Origin: Bacillota bacterium
GTDB taxonomy: Bacteria; Bacillota; Negativicutes; Sporomusales; UBA7701
Assembly (NCBI GenBank): GCA_023415775.1
Contig: JAEZJM010000019.1
Span: 186,001 to 250,000 of the forward strand
Direction of reading: 5' to 3'
DNA: 64,000 bases
Position numbers and translations under genes: made by a program. Of the stretch, positions 1 to 8,620 are shown piece after piece (within the stretch, counting starts at the first letter, position 1; each line of letters opens with the position of its first letter). Under the pieces are notes generated by a model that ran no database searches, had not been told where the DNA came from, and worked only from the letters and a program-made list of their open reading frames with translations.

Positions 1-257
1 ACGCCCGCGTCCTGGTCGGCGGCGACACCGGGCCGATGCACCTGGCCGCGGCCCTGGCCACGCCCGTGGTCGCCCTCCACGGCCCCACCGACACCATCCG
101 CAACGGCCCGTACGGCAACGGCCATAAAGCCCTGGTGACAGCACACGAGTGCGCCGGCTGCTGGCGGCGGGCCTGTCCCCAAGGCCTCGACTGCCTTGCA
201 GGCATAACCGTCGAGGCGGTCTACGACGCGGTGGGAGGTCTGCTCAATGGCCGTTGA
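1..257 (+). CDS. Glycosyltransferase family 9 (heptosyltransferase), C-terminal fragment
   Basis: The gene is cut by the left edge; the first whole codon starts at base 3. The visible 84 residues begin with the family 9 donor-site motif GGDTGPMHLAAA and continue with VVALHGPTD, as in ADP-heptose:LPS heptosyltransferases. The tail carries four cysteines spaced C-x2-C-x4-C-x5-C, a pattern also present in the two other family 9 genes nearby. It overlaps the next heptosyltransferase by 11 bases, so the two are probably co-translated. In diderm bacteria such enzymes add heptose to the LPS inner core at the cytoplasmic face of the inner membrane. Which heptose it adds cannot be told from this fragment. 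Confidence 0.85.
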   Translation, partial: ARVLVGGDTGPMHLAAALATPVVALHGPTDTIRNGPYGNGHKALVTAHECAGCWRRACPQGLDCLAGITVEAVYDAVGGLLNGR

Positions 258-1308
258 CCCGCAGACCGTCAACCGCATTCTCATAATCAACCTGGCCTTC
301 ATCGGCGACGTGCTGCTCTCGACGCCGGTGGCCCGCGCCCTCAGCGAGGCTTTCCCCGGCGCGGCTATCGACATGATGGTCATCCCCCTGACCGCGCCGT
401 TGGCACGCCGCAATCCATACATAAACGACGTAATCGAATACGATAAGCGCGGGCAGCATAAGAAAATCGGCGAACTGTTGAAACTTGTCGGCCAGGTGCG
501 AGCCCGACGCTACGATCTGGCGGTGACGACCAACTTCGCTCCCCGCGGAGCAATGCTGGCCTGGGCGGCCGGTATCCCGGCCAGGGTCGGCTATGATGCC
601 CAGCACGCCGGCTTGTTCCTCACCCACATTGCCAGTGCAAAAAGACCGGTGATAAGGCATGAGGCCGAAAACTACCTCGACGTTCTCAAACCGCTCGGCG
701 TAACCACCGCCGACACCAGTCTCGCGCTCGACATCGATCCGCGGGACACGGCCGCCCTTAGCGGCAAGATCAGCCGCCGACCGGGCAAGAAGCTAGTTCT
801 AATCTGTCCGGCCGGCAGTTATCCGCATAAGAGCTGGACGATCCAAGGCTACGCCGCACTTATACAGGCGCTCACGCCCGAAGCGGACTGCTGTCTTGTC
901 GGCGGCAAGGCCGAGGGGCCGCTGCTGGCGAGAATTAATCAGGAAGCCGGCGAGGCAGCGCAGGTATTTCCCGGCACCCTTACACTGGGGGAACTGGCCG
1001 CCCTGACCAAAGAGGCCGATCTGGTAGTCACCGTCGACACCGCGCCGCTGCATATCGCCCAGGCCGTAGGTACGCCGGTCGTCGCCCTGTTCGGACCAAC
1101 CGACCCGCGCGTCTGGGGCCCGCGCGGCCCGCGCGATATAGTCCTTCAGGCGCCCACGGACTGCTCGCCCTGCTGGGGCAGGGCCGCCTGCGGCGATAAC
1201 AGATGTATCAATGCGCTGAGCGCCGACCGGGTCATTACGGCGGCACAGGCACTGTTGGGAGAGGTTCATTGTGGCGAAACTGGCTGTCCTAATCCTAACC
1301 TTCAATGA
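247..1308 (+). CDS. waaF: ADP-heptose:LPS heptosyltransferase (GT9, WaaF-like)
   Basis: A 353-residue family 9 glycosyltransferase of usual length. The N-terminus has the acceptor-domain signature ILIINLAFIGDVLLSTPVARAL, and the C-terminal half has the ADP-heptose-binding motif TVDTAPLHIAQAVGTPVVAL followed by FGPTDP. A four-cysteine cluster (C-x2-C-x5-C-x4-C) lies near residues 312-327. It overlaps the upstream family 9 gene by 11 bases and the downstream GT2 by 38 bases, which implies tight coupling. The likely role is transfer of heptose onto the LPS core in the cytoplasm. WaaF is the best guess from overall similarity; WaaC or WaaQ specificity cannot be excluded. Confidence 0.88.
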   Translation: MAVDPQTVNRILIINLAFIGDVLLSTPVARALSEAFPGAAIDMMVIPLTAPLARRNPYINDVIEYDKRGQHKKIGELLKLVGQVRARRYDLAVTTNFAPRGAMLAWAAGIPARVGYDAQHAGLFLTHIASAKRPVIRHEAENYLDVLKPLGVTTADTSLALDIDPRDTAALSGKISRRPGKKLVLICPAGSYPHKSWTIQGYAALIQALTPEADCCLVGGKAEGPLLARINQEAGEAAQVFPGTLTLGELAALTKEADLVVTVDTAPLHIAQAVGTPVVALFGPTDPRVWGPRGPRDIVLQAPTDCSPCWGRAACGDNRCINALSADRVITAAQALLGEVHCGETGCPNPNLQ

Positions 1309-2026
1309 AGAGGAAAACATCGTCCCCTGCATCGAAAGCGCCGTCTTCGCCGACGAAATCGTCGTCGTCGACAGCGGCAGCACCGACAGGACGGTCGAAC
1401 TGGCCCGCCAGTTGGGCGCTAAAGTCGTCACCCGGAAATTCGACGGTTTCGGCCCGCAGCGCAACTTCGCCCTCACGCAGACCGACGCCGAATGGGTGAT
1501 GTACCTCGACGCCGACGAACGGATAACGCCCGCCCTGGCGGCTGAACTGCGCCGGACGGCGGACGGCGGCGAACCGGCGGCATACGAGATCCTGCGCCAC
1601 AATTACGCCTTCGGCCAGCGCGTCCTTCACGGCGGCTACCGGCCGGACTACTCCCTGCGCTTCTACCCCCGTTCCGCCGTCTCATGGGAAGGGGTGGTGC
1701 ACGAACAGGCCACCGTCACCCTCCCCAAGCGCAAACTGCGCGGCGTGATGAACCACCATACATACACCGACTGGGACCGCTACTTCGTCAAATTCAACAG
1801 CTACACCACCCTCATGGCCCGGAAAATGCACGAGCAGGGCAAGCGGGGCGGTATGCTCCACATCGTTTTCCGGCCGTGGTGGGCCTTCCTGCGGGTCTAT
1901 ATCTTCCAGTTGGGCTGGCGGGACGGCAGGCTGGGCTTCATATTGGCCATGTGCCATTTCTTTTACACAATGACCAAATACGTCAAGCTGTACTATATAA
2001 AGAAAGCGCAGGGTAAAAGCATATGA
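1271..2026 (+). CDS. GT2 glycosyltransferase, WaaE/KdtX-like LPS core enzyme
   Basis: This 251-residue protein starts at a GTG inside the end of the heptosyltransferase. It opens with LTFNEEENI and carries the GT-A signatures VVDSGSTDRT and YLDADER (the D-x-D metal site), then a C-terminal part rich in aromatic and basic residues (around DWDRYFVKFNSYTT) that is typical of the WaaE/KdtX group of beta-1,4-glucosyltransferases acting on core heptose. Its place among heptose genes supports a core-sugar role at the cytoplasmic membrane face. Sugar specificity is inferred from the family only. Its end overlaps the next gene by 4 bases (ATGA). Confidence 0.82.
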   Translation: MAKLAVLILTFNEEENIVPCIESAVFADEIVVVDSGSTDRTVELARQLGAKVVTRKFDGFGPQRNFALTQTDAEWVMYLDADERITPALAAELRRTADGGEPAAYEILRHNYAFGQRVLHGGYRPDYSLRFYPRSAVSWEGVVHEQATVTLPKRKLRGVMNHHTYTDWDRYFVKFNSYTTLMARKMHEQGKRGGMLHIVFRPWWAFLRVYIFQLGWRDGRLGFILAMCHFFYTMTKYVKLYYIKKAQGKSI

Positions 2027-3168
2027 GAATAGCGCTTTTCGAATCGATCATGACCCCCGGCGGCCACGAAATAGAATTCGACCGCATCTGTGTCGAAGAA
2101 ATCCGCGCCATGGGGCATGAAGTCGCGTTCTATGTTCCCCAAAAACACAAATTCCAGTATGAATACGGCGTGCCTGTTCACTACCTCCCGGGTGAAGGCG
2201 TGACCTACGCCGGCGTCGGACGGCTCGCCAAGATATGGTACGCGGCTAAGCGCGAGATCAACCGCCTCCGCTGGTACAACGCCCTCTATGACCTTGCCGG
2301 GCAAAAGGCCTTTGACGCTGTTATCGTGCCGACGGCCAGCTTCCGGTTCCTGAGGTCGCTGACCAAAACAAGGCTGAAAAATGCGCCGCTCAACGTCATC
2401 CTTATCCTACACGGCATCATGCCTCGGGACGAAGAGAACTTTTTCAAATATGCGGAAAGCCTGATTGAATACCCGGCGGTGAAAATCGCCGTACTCACCC
2501 CCGAGGATAACATCTTCGGACGGCTGCCCGACAATGTTTACTGCGTCAAACCGCCGGTCTACATCCCGCGCGATGTGCCGGAGCGGCGAAAAGACCAGAG
2601 CGGCGACAAGCTAAGGCTGGGCTTCTTCGGCCAGTACCGGCGGGAGAAAAACCTCGACGCATTCCTGGAAATGTTTGTGGCCGCCAATTTTCCGCCCAAC
2701 GTTGAACTGTTCGTGCAGGGAGCGACCGTCGAACCGTCTGACACAGCGGACTTCGACCGGATCATCGCCAAATACCGTGACAACAAGCAGATTGTCTTTT
2801 TACACAAAGCTCTGATAGGCCGGGAGTGGCAGGAGGCGATCCTGGGGGTTGACGCTCTGATCCTGCCTTATGCCGCCGAGCGGTTCCGCTACCAGCCGTC
2901 GGCGATGCTGTACACCGCCATCGGCTTCCACAAGCCGGTGGTAGTCGCCGACAACATGTCCCCCGGCGTTTTCGACCGCTACGATATCGGCGTACAGTTC
3001 GCCACCGGGGACAACGCCTCGCTGCTGGCGGCTCTGAAAAAATTCGTTACAACCTACGACGACAAATACCCGGTTTACCGTCAGGAGCTTGAGCGCATCA
3101 ACGCCGACTACGGCCCGGGAAAGATGGCCGAAGACCTGATCAAAATAGCGAAGAGCAACCAGAGGTGA
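2023..3168 (+). CDS. Glycosyltransferase family 4 (group 1)
   Basis: A 381-residue GT-B protein starting at ATG with a 4-base overlap. The N-terminal Rossmann half begins MRIALFESIMTPGGHE, with the glycine-rich loop usual for acceptor binding. The C-terminal half has LRLGFFGQYRREKNLDAFLE, the usual inter-domain strand of GT4 enzymes, and a degenerate donor-binding segment near SAMLYTAIGFHKPVVVAD in place of the classic E-x7-E. The weak E-x7-E motif means the donor site may be altered. It sits between core glycosyltransferases and heptose synthesis genes, so an LPS outer-core role is likely. The substrate is unknown. Confidence 0.78.
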   Translation: MRIALFESIMTPGGHEIEFDRICVEEIRAMGHEVAFYVPQKHKFQYEYGVPVHYLPGEGVTYAGVGRLAKIWYAAKREINRLRWYNALYDLAGQKAFDAVIVPTASFRFLRSLTKTRLKNAPLNVILILHGIMPRDEENFFKYAESLIEYPAVKIAVLTPEDNIFGRLPDNVYCVKPPVYIPRDVPERRKDQSGDKLRLGFFGQYRREKNLDAFLEMFVAANFPPNVELFVQGATVEPSDTADFDRIIAKYRDNKQIVFLHKALIGREWQEAILGVDALILPYAAERFRYQPSAMLYTAIGFHKPVVVADNMSPGVFDRYDIGVQFATGDNASLLAALKKFVTTYDDKYPVYRQELERINADYGPGKMAEDLIKIAKSNQR

Positions 3169-3761
3169 GCATAGTGGATGAAAATGCGATGAAAAAAGTT
3201 GCCGAAGCCGTTTTCGACGAACATGAACAGGCGATCGCGGCAACCCGCGGCCAACTGCTCGACGATATCGTACGACTGGGGACGCTGCTCGCGCGGGCGG
3301 TCAAAAACGGCAACTGCATCTTCTTCATGGGCAACGGCGGCAGCGCCGCCGACAGCCAGCACCTGGCGGCCGAATTCGTGGGCCGCTTCCAGAAAGAGCG
3401 CCGCGGCCTGGCGGCCGTCGCCCTGACCACCGACACCTCCATCCTTACGGCGGTCGGCAACGACTACGGCTTCGACGCCGTGTTCGCCCGCCAGGTGGCA
3501 GCGCTGGCCCAGGCAGGCGACGTTGTCGTCGGCCTGTCCACCTCCGGCAACAGTCCCAATGTCATCAAAGCGCTGCAAGCGGCCAAAGAGGCCGGAGCGG
3601 TCGCCGTCGGCCTCACCGGGCGCAGCGGCGGCAAAATGGCGGCGATCTGCGACCTGTGCATCAAAGTGCCGGCCGACGTCACCGCGCGGGTCCAGGAAGC
3701 CCACGCCCTCATCGGCCATATCGCCTGCCAGCTTGTCGACGAGGAGGCCGGCGGTGTTTAA
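3165..3761 (+). CDS. gmhA: Sedoheptulose 7-phosphate isomerase GmhA
   Basis: GmhA converts D-sedoheptulose 7-phosphate to D-glycero-D-manno-heptose 7-phosphate, the first step of ADP-heptose synthesis, in the cytoplasm. The 198-residue protein is of normal length. It shows the SIS-domain phosphate-binding motif GNGGSAADSQHLAAEF (residues 56-71), GLSTSGNSPNV (123-133), and the C-terminal QEAHALIGH segment (177-185) with the family's metal and catalytic residues. The GTG start at 3165 overlaps the previous stop by 4 bases (GTGA), and its end overlaps hldE by 8 bases. The next three genes are the rest of the same pathway, which makes the assignment firm. Confidence 0.96.
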   Translation: MSIVDENAMKKVAEAVFDEHEQAIAATRGQLLDDIVRLGTLLARAVKNGNCIFFMGNGGSAADSQHLAAEFVGRFQKERRGLAAVALTTDTSILTAVGNDYGFDAVFARQVAALAQAGDVVVGLSTSGNSPNVIKALQAAKEAGAVAVGLTGRSGGKMAAICDLCIKVPADVTARVQEAHALIGHIACQLVDEEAGGV

Positions 3762-4776
3762 CGACAACGGGAAGATTCTCGATCTCCTCAATAACGGCAT
3801 CGGCGATATCGCCGTCCTCGTCGTCGGTGACGTGATGCTCGACCGTTACTATTTCGGCGAAGTCAAGCGCATCTCGCCCGAAGCTCCCGTGCCCGTCACC
3901 CGCGTTACCCACGAACACGCCACCCTGGGCGGGGCGGGCAACGTGGCCAACAACCTCGCCAGGCTGGGCTGCAAAGTGCTGTTGGCCGGCCTAGCGGGCG
4001 AAGACGAAGCCCGCCGGCGCCTGGACGGACTGCTGACGGACGCCGGCATCGACGGCAGCGGCCTGCTGACCGACGGGCGGCCGACCACGACCAAGCTAAG
4101 GGTACTGGGCGGTCACCAGCAGATGCTGAGACTGGACTTCGAAGACAGCCGCCCGGTCGGCGGCAAAGCGGAAACCGGCCTGAAGGGCTTTATTAGCAGG
4201 GCGGTCAGCTCCGGACAGGTCCAGGCGGTGATCGTATCAGACTACGCCAAGGGATTGTGCACCCAGCGGCTCTGCCAGCATATCGTCAGAGAATGCGCCG
4301 GCGGCGGCGTGCCGCTCGTCGTGGACCCCAAGGGCCTCAACTGGCGCAAGTACGCCGGAGCGATGTACATAACCCCCAACCTCAAGGAACTCGGCGAAGC
4401 GGCCGGCGCCGAACCGGCCAACAACGACCGAGCGGTTAAAGCTCTGGCCGACAAGGTAAGAAAACGGTATAATATCGCCAACGTCATCGTCACCCGGTCG
4501 GAAAAGGGGCTGAGCGTGCTCAGCGACGAACATGCCGTCCATATATCCACCACAGCCCAGGAAGTGTTCGACGTCTCGGGCGCCGGCGATACGGTGGCGG
4601 CGGTGCTGGGCGCGGCCCTGGCCGCCGAAATAGAACTTATCGACGCGGCGCATCTGGCCAACCTGGCGGCAGGCATCGTTGTCGGCAAACTCGGCACCTA
4701 TGCCGTCAAGCGGGACGAACTGCTGGCCGCCGTCGGACGCGAAGGCGGGCGCCAGCGGAAGGAGGCGGAACAATGA
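3754..4776 (+). CDS. hldE: D-glycero-beta-D-manno-heptose-7-phosphate kinase (HldE kinase domain only)
   Basis: A 340-residue PfkB-family kinase corresponding to domain I of HldE (RfaE). It carries the signatures LDRYYFGEVKRISPEAPVPV, TLGGAGNVANNLARLG (sugar site), and DVSGAGDTVAAVLG near residue 275, which holds the catalytic Asp and anion hole. The reading frame stays open upstream to 3523, but that part lies inside gmhA. GTG at 3754 gives the family N-terminus and an 8-base overlap with gmhA, so I use it. Bifunctional HldE is about 475 residues; the C-terminal adenylyltransferase domain is absent here and no separate copy is visible in the window. The end overlaps hldD by 4 bases. Confidence 0.93.
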   Translation: MFNDNGKILDLLNNGIGDIAVLVVGDVMLDRYYFGEVKRISPEAPVPVTRVTHEHATLGGAGNVANNLARLGCKVLLAGLAGEDEARRRLDGLLTDAGIDGSGLLTDGRPTTTKLRVLGGHQQMLRLDFEDSRPVGGKAETGLKGFISRAVSSGQVQAVIVSDYAKGLCTQRLCQHIVRECAGGGVPLVVDPKGLNWRKYAGAMYITPNLKELGEAAGAEPANNDRAVKALADKVRKRYNIANVIVTRSEKGLSVLSDEHAVHISTTAQEVFDVSGAGDTVAAVLGAALAAEIELIDAAHLANLAAGIVVGKLGTYAVKRDELLAAVGREGGRQRKEAEQ

Positions 4777-5738
4777 TCGTAGTAACAGGCGGCGCGGGCT
4801 TCATCGGCAGCAACCTCGTAAAGGGGCTTAACGCACGCGGGCTTAAAGACATTCTGGTGATCGACGACCTCAGCCAGGGAGAGAAGTTCAAAAATCTGCT
4901 GGCGCTCGAAATCAGGGACTATATCGACAAAGACGACTTTCTGGCGGCGCTCATGGCCGGGAAATACGACAGCGAGCCCGTCGAGGCCGTCTTCCACGAC
5001 GGCGCCTGCTCCGATACGATGGAATACAACGGCAAATACATGATGGACACCAACTACGTCTACAGCAAAGAACTGCTGCATTTCTGCCAACTGCGACGCA
5101 TCCCCTTCATCTACGCCTCGTCGGCGTCGGTATACGGCGGCGGCGAAAACGGCTTCAGCGAAAAGCCCGCATGCGAATGGGCGCTGAACGTATACGCTTT
5201 CTCCAAGCTCCAGTTCGACCGTTATGTGCGGCGCGCACTGCCGGACGCGACGGCGCAGATCGTCGGCCTCAGGTACTTCAACGTCTACGGACCGCAGGAG
5301 AACCACAAGGGGCGCATGGCCTCGGTAGCCTACCACTTCTTCCACCAGCTCAAAAAAGATGGCGTAGTCAGGCTGTTCAAGGGCACCGAGGGCTACGGCG
5401 ACGGCGAGCAGCGGCGGGACTTCGTCTATGTCAAAGACGTCGTCGACGTCAACCTGTTCTTCTACGACAACCCAACCAAAAGCGGCATCTTCAACTGCGG
5501 CGCCGGCCGGGCCAACACTTTCAACGCGGTCGCCAACGCAGCGATCAAGGCGCTGGGCGGCGGGAAGATCGAATACATCGATTTCCCCGAGACGCTCAAA
5601 GGAAAATACCAGAACTTCACCGAAGCCGATCTTACGCAGTTGAAAGCGGCCGGGTACGATAAGCCCTTCACCGACCTCGACGCAGCGGTAGCCGACTACT
5701 ACCGGTACCTCGAAACCGGCGGCTACCTGAGCCGGTGA
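4773..5738 (+). CDS. hldD: ADP-L-glycero-D-manno-heptose 6-epimerase HldD
   Basis: HldD is a short-chain dehydrogenase-type epimerase that converts ADP-D-glycero-D-manno-heptose to the L-glycero form, the last step of the precursor pathway. The 321-residue protein has the NADP-binding motif GGAGFIGSN (residues 6-14), SSASVYGG (116-123) and the catalytic Tyr141-x3-Lys145 in YAFSK. Typical HldD features such as FHDGACSDT and GLRYFNVYGPQE are present. The ATG start overlaps the kinase stop (ATGA), and the end overlaps gmhB by 4 bases. I see nothing missing from the family's conserved set. Confidence 0.96.
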   Translation: MIVVTGGAGFIGSNLVKGLNARGLKDILVIDDLSQGEKFKNLLALEIRDYIDKDDFLAALMAGKYDSEPVEAVFHDGACSDTMEYNGKYMMDTNYVYSKELLHFCQLRRIPFIYASSASVYGGGENGFSEKPACEWALNVYAFSKLQFDRYVRRALPDATAQIVGLRYFNVYGPQENHKGRMASVAYHFFHQLKKDGVVRLFKGTEGYGDGEQRRDFVYVKDVVDVNLFFYDNPTKSGIFNCGAGRANTFNAVANAAIKALGGGKIEYIDFPETLKGKYQNFTEADLTQLKAAGYDKPFTDLDAAVADYYRYLETGGYLSR

Positions 5739-6259
5739 CGGGGGCCGAAGCCGGCCGGCCGGCTGCTTTCCTCGACCGCGACGGCGTACTCAACGTCGAC
5801 AAAGGCTACCTGTTCCGCAGCGAAGAATTCGAATGGATACCAGGGGCCATTGAAGCTGTAAAACAACTTAACGATCACGGCTATCTGGTGTTTGTGGTTA
5901 CAAACCAGAGCGGGGTCGCCCGCGGCTATTACGGCGAGGAAGACGTCATCCGCCTGCACAACTGGATGGATGACGAGCTCGCCAGGCATGGCGCCCGTAT
6001 CGACAAGTTTTATTATTGCCCCCACTATACCGAGGGCACGGCCCTCAAATACGTCACGACCTGCGAGTGCCGTAAGCCCTTGCCGGGACTCATCCTGGCC
6101 GCGTTTGCCGAATGGGCCATCGACCGGGAGAAGTCCTTCCTGATCGGGGACAAGGATTCGGATATCGCAGCAGCCGCGGCAGCGGGGATCAAGGGTTACA
6201 AGTTTGCCGCCGGCAATCTGGCCGAATTCCTGCAAGCAACCAACGCCATCCGGGAGTAG
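5735..6259 (+). CDS. gmhB: D-glycero-D-manno-heptose 1,7-bisphosphate 7-phosphatase GmhB
   Basis: A HAD-superfamily phosphatase of 174 residues that removes the 7-phosphate from heptose bisphosphate between the kinase and adenylyltransferase steps. It has the catalytic FLDRDGVLN motif (Asp14 and Asp16), TNQSG (56-60), the zinc-loop cysteines and histidine CPH (95-97) and CECRKP (110-115), and GDKDSD (138-143). GTG at 5735 overlaps the hldD stop by 4 bases. With gmhA, the kinase and hldD, this gives four of the five activities for ADP-L-glycero-D-manno-heptose; only the adenylyltransferase is missing from view. Confidence 0.95.
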   Translation: MTGAEAGRPAAFLDRDGVLNVDKGYLFRSEEFEWIPGAIEAVKQLNDHGYLVFVVTNQSGVARGYYGEEDVIRLHNWMDDELARHGARIDKFYYCPHYTEGTALKYVTTCECRKPLPGLILAAFAEWAIDREKSFLIGDKDSDIAAAAAAGIKGYKFAAGNLAEFLQATNAIRE

Positions 6260-6271
6260 GGTGAAAAGCTT

Positions 6272-7303
6272 TTGTACAAAAAGATTCTCGTCATCAACCT
6301 CATGCATATCGGCGACCTGCTGCTCGTCACACCGGTGCTGCGGACACTGCGGAGCAATTTCCCGGCGGCCCACATCGCCCTGCTCGCCGACGCCAAAATC
6401 GCCGACCTTGTGAAATATAACAAGAACATCGACCAACTGATCGCCATTGACAAAAAAGGATATCACGACAGACTGTGGAATTACATAAAACTAATCCGGG
6501 AAATCAGACGGGAAAAGTTCGATCTGGTCATCAACCTGCACCGCAACGAGCGGGCTTCTTTCCTGGCAGGTCTCAGCGGGGCGGACAAGATCGTCGGCTA
6601 CTCGACCATCGGACCGCACGTCCTGTTCGACACGGTGATGGAAAATCGCAAAAGAACAAAGCATCAGGTCGAGGCCCATTTCGACGTGCTGCGGGAGGCT
6701 TTGGGAATCACGGCGATTGACGACCGGGGCATCGAGATGTGGCTGGACGAGCCCGCCGAAGCCGAGGCCGCGCGGCTGTGGACGGAGGAATTCGGGACAG
6801 ACGGGACGCCGGTAGTAGGCCTGAACAGCGGAGCGAGCTGGCCGACCAAGCGGTGGCCGAAGGAATATTTCGCAGAACTTGCCGACAGGCTGCTCAGGGC
6901 GGGCTACGGGGTTGCGTTCTTTGGCGGGACGATGGACGTCGAGCTTGTCCGGGAAACGGTGGCGCTGATGAGCAATGCCGGCCATCCTAAGCTGACCGTC
7001 TTTACCGGCCGGGTCAACCTGCTGGTGCTCGCGGCGCTGCTTAAAAAATGCGCCGCCCTCGTCACCAACGACTCGGGCCCCATGCATATCGCCGTGGCGA
7101 TGGACGTGCCGCTGGTATCGATATTCGGCGCTTCGCCGGTGACGGGCTTCTCGCCTTACAATGACAAAAGCGTCGTCATCAAATCTGACGCCGACTGCCA
7201 TCCGTGCTACGAGCACCACTGCGACACCCTCCACTGCATGACAGGCATCAGCGTTGACAAAATTTTTGAAGCGACCTTAGAAACTATCGAGAAAAACAAG
7301 TAA
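6272..7303 (+). CDS. Heptosyltransferase, GT9 (WaaQ-like)
   Basis: A 343-residue family 9 glycosyltransferase with a TTG start at 6272, 12 bases after gmhB. N-terminal ILVINLMHIGDLLLVTPVLR and C-terminal VTNDSGPMHIAVAMDVPLVS are the two hallmark segments. A segment reading NSGASWPTKRWPKEYF is typical of the putative LPS heptosyltransferase III group. Near the end, four cysteines are spaced C-x2-C-x4-C-x4-C, as in the other two family 9 genes here. It is the last sugar transferase before the ligase-like gene. A role in adding a side heptose to the LPS core is likely; exact specificity is inferred. Confidence 0.88.
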   Translation: MYKKILVINLMHIGDLLLVTPVLRTLRSNFPAAHIALLADAKIADLVKYNKNIDQLIAIDKKGYHDRLWNYIKLIREIRREKFDLVINLHRNERASFLAGLSGADKIVGYSTIGPHVLFDTVMENRKRTKHQVEAHFDVLREALGITAIDDRGIEMWLDEPAEAEAARLWTEEFGTDGTPVVGLNSGASWPTKRWPKEYFAELADRLLRAGYGVAFFGGTMDVELVRETVALMSNAGHPKLTVFTGRVNLLVLAALLKKCAALVTNDSGPMHIAVAMDVPLVSIFGASPVTGFSPYNDKSVVIKSDADCHPCYEHHCDTLHCMTGISVDKIFEATLETIEKNK

Positions 7304-7327
7304 TTGTTTGTGTATTGGGAGAGGGAA

Positions 7328-8503
7328 ATGCCAGCAATCGACCGGGTGGATACCATTATCAAATATCTGGTGCTTGCCTTCGCCGCCGTGATGGGCTTTA
7401 CCCGCGGCGGCATTCATACTGTTGTCTGGCTGTTGTTCGTGGCTGCGGCTATCCGCTATTTTTGGCGTCCTTTCCCCATAGTGCCGGATAAAAACCTCCG
7501 GAGAGCGGTGCTGGTCTTCTTCGCCGCGCTTCTGCTGGCGGCGGCATTTTCCGGCGACAAAGCAGCCAGTCTAAAGTATATAGGTTTAACCGCCGTAAAA
7601 ATTTTGCCGCTGGTTATTGTCGTGGCATTTGTCAGGGAACGGAAGCTTTGCGAGCAGGCGGTAGTTCTGATGGCGGGCTCAATGTTTGGCGGCGCGGCGA
7701 TCGTCATCTGGCAGGGCCTGCACGACCCGGGGCGGATAAAGGGCCTGCTGGGAGTAATGGATTTTGCCGGCATCGTCGGTCTGCTGGTGCCGGTGCTGTT
7801 GGTCAAGGGTCTTGATGAAACTACCGCCAGCCCGAAGCGCTTGCTTTTCCTCACAGCGGCGGTGGCGGCGATGGCGGCGATGATGTTCAACGGCACCCGG
7901 GCGGTATGGGTGACGGTGATTGTCACATGTGTGTTGTATGTAATAATAAGTCTGATTATTAACGGCAAAAAAAGTATCAAAGCGACGTCAATTGTATGCG
8001 CAATGTTACTGACAATCACGCTTGCTTTCGCATACATTCCCAGCCTTAATGCCCGCCTGCACACGATAACAGATACCAATTTTAGATCAAATCGCGAGAG
8101 AATAGTGATGTGGCAGTACGCGGTTAATGTGTTCAAGGATCACTCGCTACTGGGGGTTGGCCCGGCAACATTGCCGGCGCTGGCGATGTCGCCGGCGGAA
8201 GAGGAGAAACGCAAGTATAAACCGTATGGGCATGTACACAACAATGTGCTGCAATTAGCCGCAGAGAGCGGGATTATCGGCGGACTTGCCTACTTTTTCC
8301 TGTTTTTTACGATCCTGAAAAACGCGGCTGTTAAGATGCGACAAGTGGCGACGCGGAGCTGGGCGCTAATCGCCTTCCTGTGCACGACCGACTTCCTGCT
8401 TCACGGGATGTTCGACTATATTCTAGGCATCCCGACGATTATGTACAGCTATTGGTTCATTATCGGGCTGGCTTACGTCAATTTCTCTACGGAAACACAA
8501 TAA
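7328..8503 (+). CDS. waaL: O-antigen ligase/polymerase-like membrane protein (WaaL/Wzy_C family)
   Basis: An integral membrane protein of 391 residues with about ten hydrophobic segments. The conserved Wzy_C-type periplasmic loop is visible: RERIVMWQYAVNVFKDHSLL, then GVGPATLP and HVHNNVLQLAAESG (with the functional His). Upstream, MFNGTRAVWV matches the Arg-containing motif of ligases. ATG 7328 is preceded by GGGAGAGGG at good spacing; a TTG at 7304, directly after the previous stop, is a weaker alternative. WaaL joins undecaprenyl-linked O-antigen to lipid A-core on the periplasmic side. Its position after core genes favours ligase over polymerase, but sequence alone does not separate the two. 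Confidence 0.85.
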   Translation: MPAIDRVDTIIKYLVLAFAAVMGFTRGGIHTVVWLLFVAAAIRYFWRPFPIVPDKNLRRAVLVFFAALLLAAAFSGDKAASLKYIGLTAVKILPLVIVVAFVRERKLCEQAVVLMAGSMFGGAAIVIWQGLHDPGRIKGLLGVMDFAGIVGLLVPVLLVKGLDETTASPKRLLFLTAAVAAMAAMMFNGTRAVWVTVIVTCVLYVIISLIINGKKSIKATSIVCAMLLTITLAFAYIPSLNARLHTITDTNFRSNRERIVMWQYAVNVFKDHSLLGVGPATLPALAMSPAEEEKRKYKPYGHVHNNVLQLAAESGIIGGLAYFFLFFTILKNAAVKMRQVATRSWALIAFLCTTDFLLHGMFDYILGIPTIMYSYWFIIGLAYVNFSTETQ

Positions 8504-8536
8504 ATTTGTTTTTTCTTTGAACCCCGCCTCCTTTTT

Positions 8537-8560
8537 CCTGGCGACAATGGCAGGTTTTTT
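8537..8560 (+). terminator. Weak candidate terminator after the ligase gene
   Basis: In the 117-base gap after the ligase, CCTG (8537-8540) can pair with CAGG (8551-8554), followed at once by six T residues (8555-8560). The stem is only 4 bp plus one further pair across a mismatch. Strand and position fit the end of the core operon, but the hairpin is too weak to be sure. Confidence 0.3.
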
Positions 8561-8620
8561 CTGTTTCTTGCAGAATTTCAACACAATCGGATACAAAATG
8601 ACAAAACGGGTGGTTAAACA

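Noticed and set aside
3523..3753. An upstream extension of the heptose kinase frame to 3523.
   Set aside because: The extra residues are an alternate-frame reading of gmhA, are Arg/Pro/Ser-rich, and precede the normal PfkB N-terminus.
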